From assembly GCA_006538405.1 (NCBI GenBank), contig BJKQ01000011.1, positions 1,117,501-1,181,500 of the forward strand: a stretch of DNA of 64,000 nucleotides, written 5' to 3'. The translations under genes and the position numbers were made by a program. The notes beneath the pieces were generated by a model. That model worked only from the letters and a program-made list of their open reading frames with translations. It was not told where the DNA came from and searched no databases. Positions 59,534 to 64,000 of this stretch are shown one piece after another (position 1 is the first letter of the stretch; every line of letters begins with the position of its first letter). The DNA comes from Hansfordia pulvinata (lineage: Eukaryota; Ascomycota; Sordariomycetes; Xylariales).

Positions 59534-62132
59534 ATGGCCTGTCTAGTGCGGCTGAGGCCGGCCATCTCCAGGCCGGCTGCCAGAGGTCTTGCCGTCTTTT
59601 ACTCTGCCTACGCTGGCAGCAGGCGGCGGTCTTATAAGCCAGCTACAAGCCGCAGTCTGGATACGCTCACGACTGGAGTGTCAGGTCATTGGCTTTCCCC
59701 AAGTTGTGTGAGAGGCCTCGCGACCTCGCCGGATCTAAGCTACGAAGAGGGGCCTCAGGAGGTGAGTCGACGGAAGAGATGTCTTTTTTTATTTTGTAAA
59801 ACTCCACGCTGCCAGAGTGGACTGTCATATCGGCTGTCAAACCCATCCTAAAAGCACATCCATCCCACTCCCTCACCCATCAGCTCTCCTTTCCCTACTC
59901 ACCAGTCTTTTGGTGTTGGTAGAGAAGCAAGCTAATACCCTTCTACAGCCACCACTTCTCGACCAGACCATCCCGCAGCATTTTGCCTCCGTGGTCGCCC
60001 GCTTCGGCGAGCACCCGGCCGTCGTGGCGCGGGCACCCGAGGCAGTGGGATCTCGGGCTCCCGGCCAGGGAGAGCCGCCCACGACGACCCTGACGTACGA
60101 CTCACTTGATGGTCTATCCAATGCGCTGGCGCGCTCGCTGCGCTCCCTCGGCGTGCGCAAGGGCCACCGCGTCGCCGTCAGCCTCGGCAACGTCGCCGAG
60201 CACGCCGCCCTGACCTACGCCGTCTTCAAGCTGGGCGCCATCGTCGTGCCCCTCAACCCCAGCTTCAACGAGGCCCAGCTGGCCGCCGCCCTCGCCCACC
60301 TCCAAGTCGAGCTCCTCGTCATCGGTGCCGTCACCGACCTCGCCTACAAGCCCGGCCGCGGGCGGAGCAACCTCGACCTGTTGACGGCGCTGATCCCAGG
60401 GCTCGCGGCCGGCCCAGCGGCACCATCAACTATCGAGTCCCCCACCGTGCCGACCCTGCGCCACGTCGTCGTAGTCGACAATACCCCCGACCACCCACGC
60501 GCCACGCCCTCTTTCCCCCTGCGTGACCTGCGCTGTTTGACGCCTTATGACGCCCTTCTTCCACCCTCGTACTCCTCCTCTCCTGCCAGCGGGAAGAGCC
60601 GCGGAAGCACCATCTCGCTGTCGTCGTCGTGCGCGCGGCCCGTAGCGCCCGACGCGCCCCTGTCGCCGTCGGAGACAATCAACATCCAGTTCACGTCCGG
60701 CACGACGTCCACCCCCAAGGCGGCCATGCTGTCGCACACCAACATACTGAACAACGGGTACCTGATCGGGGACCGCATGAGGCTGGTGGGCGGCGGCGGC
60801 GGCGACCGCATCGTGTGCCCGCCGCCCCTCTTCCACTGCTTCGGCTGCGTCCTGGGCCTGCAGGCGACGGCGACGCACGGCGCCGCCCTCCTGCTGCCCT
60901 CGCCCGCCTTCGACCCGGCGGCCTCGCTGCGCATGGCCGCCGCGCACCACGCCACCGGCCTCTACGGCGTCCCGACCATGTTCGTGAACCAGCTGGAGCT
61001 CCTGAGCGACGGGGAGGGGCCGTTCGCCGCCGAGCTGCGCGCCCTGGCGGCCGGGAGCAGCAGTAGCAGCAGCAGCGAGGGGTGGCGCACGTCGACGGCG
61101 ACGACGGAGACGACGACGACGCCCTTCCCCCTGCTGCGCAAGGGCATCGCGGCCGGCAGCTCCGTGCCCGAGGCCCTGATGCGCAGGCTGCAGTCCCACC
61201 TCGGGCTGCGCGACCTCGTCATCTGCTACGGCATGACGGAGACCTCGCCCGTCAGCGCCATGACGTCGCCGTCGGACCCGCCCGAGCGCCGCACCGCCTC
61301 GGTCGGCCGCGCCATGCCCCACACGGCGCTCAAGGTCGTCGCACCCGGCGACAGGGAGGGGTCCCCGTGGCGCGCGGGGAGAGGGGCGAGCTCGCCGTGT
61401 CCGGGTACCTGGTCATGGGGGCTACTGGGCGGACGAGGCGCGGACGGCGGAGGACCGGATCGAGGAGGTGGACTGCGAGGAGATCGCCGCCGCCGCCGCC
61501 GCAGCCTCCTCCTCCTCTCTTGACCCCGCGCGCACCGCCGACGGGGGCCGGCGACGCCCGGAGCGGCGCAGGCGCGTGTGGATGTACAGCGGGGACGAGG
61601 CGCGGCTGGACGCGGACGGGTTCGTCGAGATCACGGGCCGCATCAAGGACCTGGTGATCCGCGGCGGCGAGAACATCCACCCGCTCGAGGTCGAGAACTG
61701 CCTGTTCCAGCACCCGCTGGTCCGCGACGCCAGCGTCGTCGGCGTCCCCGACCCGACCTACGGCGAGGTCGTCGGAGCCTTCGTCGTGCCCAGCGCTGGC
61801 GCCCTGCTACAGCCGGAGCTGTTGTTCGGCAGCCTCCCTGAGGCGGGGCGGGGGCGGGGGCGGGAGGCGAGACGACGACGACGACGACGGCGGCCGTCCT
61901 GGCGGCGAGCGACCGCGGCGAAGCGTTGGATCAGCAGCAGCAGCGCTTGACGGCGTCGGGGGTCCGCGACTGGGTCCGCGCCCGGCTGTCCCCGCACCTC
62001 GTCCCCGCGCACGTCTTCTGGATCCGCGAGTTCCCCAAGACGGCCAGCGGCAAGGTGCAGAAGTTCAAGCTGCGGGAGATGGCGCGCGAGCTCGTTGCCG
62101 CTGCTGCTGCGCAGGAGAGATCCGCCAAGTGA
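59534..62132 (+). CDS. mitochondrial ACSF2-like acyl-CoA synthetase (AMP-binding)
   Basis: About 804 aa after allowing for three frame breaks. Exon 1 (59534-59761) encodes an Arg/Ser/Ala-rich presequence ending RGLATSPDLSYEEGPQE. Intron 59762-59948 has a GCTAAT branch point. Exon 2 starts PPLLDQTIPQHF. The enzyme activates a fatty or other carboxylic acid to acyl-CoA through an acyl-adenylate. Motifs in order: IQFTSGTTSTPKAAMLSH (P-loop), YGVPTMFVNQLE, CYGMTETSPVS, RVWMYSGDEA, GRIKDLVIRGGENIHPLEVE, and FPKTASGKVQKFKL with the catalytic Lys. The frame slips at G runs 61358-61361, 61417-61421 and 61845-61848; each is restored by one added G. Low-complexity Ser/Thr/Ala/Arg insertions sit in surface loops (SSSSSSSEGW; EEIAAAAAAASSSS; ACG codon repeats near 61.88 kb). 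It is longer than typical ACSF2 (about 600 aa) mainly because of these insertions. Confidence 0.88.
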
Positions 62133-62825
62133 GTTCGAGACGCGGACGCGGGAGCAAGCAAGGGCTTCAAAGATGATCTGGAGATTTGGCGAGCTGCTTT
62201 TACTTGGCCGCCGTCGAACGCTTCTCGGCTTGGCTTGATAGAAGCTAAGTAGTCCATGGCGATTTGGCCTGTGCGCACGGGGGATCTCATGCGTGGTCTG
62301 GCTCTGTATATATCTCGCCGCATGTGCTAGTTGTTGATTCAGCCCAGCTTCCCAGTTCCCAAAAAAAACACCAGGAGGTCAACAAGGACGCGCAGCACCT
62401 ACAGCGTGGCCGCCCTGTCAGGCGTCTTACTAGATACCAGTAGCATCGTAGAGACCGCGTTGCAAATGCTGAAGAATAGAGTAGCAAAAGGTGAAGTGCA
62501 GCGACGTGTTCCCCAGATAGAGTCACTTTTGAATGGGCGTTAGGCAAGTAAAGGTTGTGCAAGGGACCGCTCACACGGATCCCCCTGGGAATACCCTCGG
62601 CATCAATATCTGGTATCAAAATGCTGACCGCTTATGTACATCCCAGGATTGCTAGCCCTGGTTGCAATCTTGCTCGACGGCGGTTCCCCAAGCGATCTCC
62701 CTGAACTCCCGACTCCCCTGTGTATCCACTATAACCAAAAGACCCGCCATTACCGACTGTTATATTCAAGGCCTGGGCGGCAAGGCTTGCGCCTCGAACT
62801 TCATTGGGACGCAAGTGAAGAGATC
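62133..62825. other. intergenic between convergent genes
   Basis: Shared 3' flank of the acyl-CoA synthetase (+) and the LRR gene (-). No gene is supported. Confidence 0.55.
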
Positions 62826-64000
62826 CTAGTTGGGCTTCCCGTGCGACGACCGGGCCTCCGGGGCACAGGTCCAGGAACACCCTCTTCTGAGGAACGGGAC
62901 GACACGTTCCGTTCTGTTTCCCTCCATACTCGAGCTGGCGATGTTGTGCCACTCGATCCATTGCGCGGTGGGCATGACCACTGTTCTCCTGCAGACGGCG
63001 CAGCTCACGTGGCCGTCGTCGGCGTTGCGCTCCGCCCGCGAGGCGACCTGGTCAAAGGCGTCCAGGACCTGCGGCGCGGCGACGGGCTCTATGTAAGCCG
63101 CCAGCTCCCGAAGACGGCCGCCTTGCGAGCAGGCCTTGAGCGCCAGCTCGAAGAGGGAGAGAGCCCGGCGGCCCGCGAGCTCCGTAGGTTCCGGGTCTGG
63201 GTTGGAACTTGGTGACGTGGCGGCCCACAGATCATACTTGCCATCCTGCTCAAGTTGTCTGGGCTTCAAGTGGAATTTGGACCGCACGACGCCGCGGCTG
63301 TCGCTGAATTGCACTGATGAGCGTGCATAGTACACTGCTTCCAGACATGGCAGAGCAACCCTGTCGCTCAGGTCGACATCGGGACAATCTGGCTGGGCTG
63401 CACTGCCCTCTAGCCAGGCTGGCTCCCAAAAAGGGTTCGGACGGATCTTGAGGTCCGTCAGCTTCCCTCCATTGCCCATCAGGTTCAGCAACTCTCCCGG
63501 CAGGTAAGAGAGTTGGTTCAGGGAGAGATTCAGGGACGTGAGATTGCGCAGGCCGCCAATTGTTGACGGAACATGCGTGATCTGCGTGTTGCGGAGGCTG
63601 AGCACGCTGAGGTGCTCAAGCTGGAAGATGGCGCCAGGGGCGCGGGCAAGCGGGTTAGCTGCCAGGAAAAGCTGAAGAGCCGGCTCCTTGTGTTCAAAGG
63701 GGACGTCCTCGGCTACGGTGGGAATGCAGACCAGCTCGTCGAGTTGAGCTACCGTGGCGTCGGATAGTTCTTCCAAGCCCATGCCCCTGCGGATCCGGAT
63801 TAGCAAGCGCGAGAGCACGATGCGGCTGTGGCATGGTGTGGATGCGGCACTCACGAAAGATCGACAACCTCATTGCCCTCATCAATGCAGTTCTGTATCT
63901 TGTCACGAGCATCCTCCTCGGGCCCCGATATGGTTGGCTGAGAAGGGAGTTGCGGCGCTTCCCGCTTGGTAGTAAACTGGGGAAGGTCGTCCAGAATATC
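62826..64000 (-). CDS. leucine-rich-repeat protein, 5' end cut by window edge
   Basis: The gene is partial at its N-terminus. Exon 63855-64000 (PEEDARDKIQNCIDEGNEVV then DLS) continues beyond the window. Intron 63787-63854 has a GTGAGT donor and joins to GMGLEELSDATVAQLDELV. LRRs follow: LQLFLAANPLARAP, LSVLSLRNTQITHVPSTIGG and LTSLNLSLNQLSYLPGEL. The C-terminal part has a cysteine-containing module (CAVCRRTVVMPTAQWIEWHN and PFLRRGCSWTC) that I recall as conserved in fungal LRR proteins of unknown function. It is probably cytosolic or nuclear, with a protein-binding role inferred from the repeats. Confidence 0.85.

Overview
The window is nuclear DNA of a filamentous ascomycete, most likely a sordariomycete (Hypocreales is my guess; no marker fixes the genus). 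The evidence is short GT-AG introns (49-235 nt) with CTAAC/CTGAC-type branch points, two intron-containing tRNA genes (Pro-AGG and Thr-AGT), GC-rich coding sequence, fungal-type ERG6 and OCH1 genes, a NEW1/Elf1-class EF3-like ABC ATPase, and several small secreted proteins. The window covers parts of about 14 protein genes separated by long intergenic stretches. There is no operon structure, CRISPR array or intact transposon.

Layout. 0.1 kb: tRNA-Pro. 1.6-9.6 kb (-): a very large (about 2,620 aa) disordered and coiled-coil scaffold protein with PAM2-like motifs. 9.6-21.0 kb: an 11 kb gene-poor stretch with simple repeats. 21.0 kb (+): a mucin-like single-pass membrane protein. 23.6 kb (+): a six-exon small secreted protein. 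26.8 kb (+): ERG6. 29.8 kb (+): pyruvate dehydrogenase E1 beta. 32.2-37.8 kb: three secreted-protein genes, two of them divergent around a tandemly repeated intergenic block. 38.7 kb (+): a small hypothetical gene. 40.6 kb (-): tRNA-Thr. 41.4-44.7 kb (-): the EF3-like ABC ATPase. 46.9-48.3 kb (-): a multi-exon hypothetical gene. 50.8 kb (+): a small coiled-coil protein. 52.8 kb (+): a secreted eight-cysteine protein. 56.9 kb (+): an OCH1-type mannosyltransferase. 59.5 kb (+): a mitochondrial ACSF2-like acyl-CoA synthetase. 62.8 kb to the window end (-): an LRR protein, cut by the window edge.

The housekeeping genes serve separate tasks: ergosterol synthesis, mitochondrial pyruvate and acyl-CoA metabolism, translation or mRNA handling, and Golgi N-glycan outer chains. 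The accessory layer is made of five signal-peptide proteins, which look like candidate effectors or cell-surface factors.

The most important technical observation is that at least eight single-base frame breaks sit in otherwise intact, conserved genes, all at short homopolymers. Seven of them are explained by one missing G/C in a run of 4-5. This points to homopolymer undercalling in the assembly rather than pseudogenes, so the affected genes are annotated here as functional genes with sequence breaks. The most interesting biology is the PAM2-bearing coiled-coil scaffold (architecturally like RNA-transport scaffolds such as Ustilago Upa2), the divergent secreted-protein pair with its duplicated promoter unit, and the strongly recurring intergenic word TACTCGTA.
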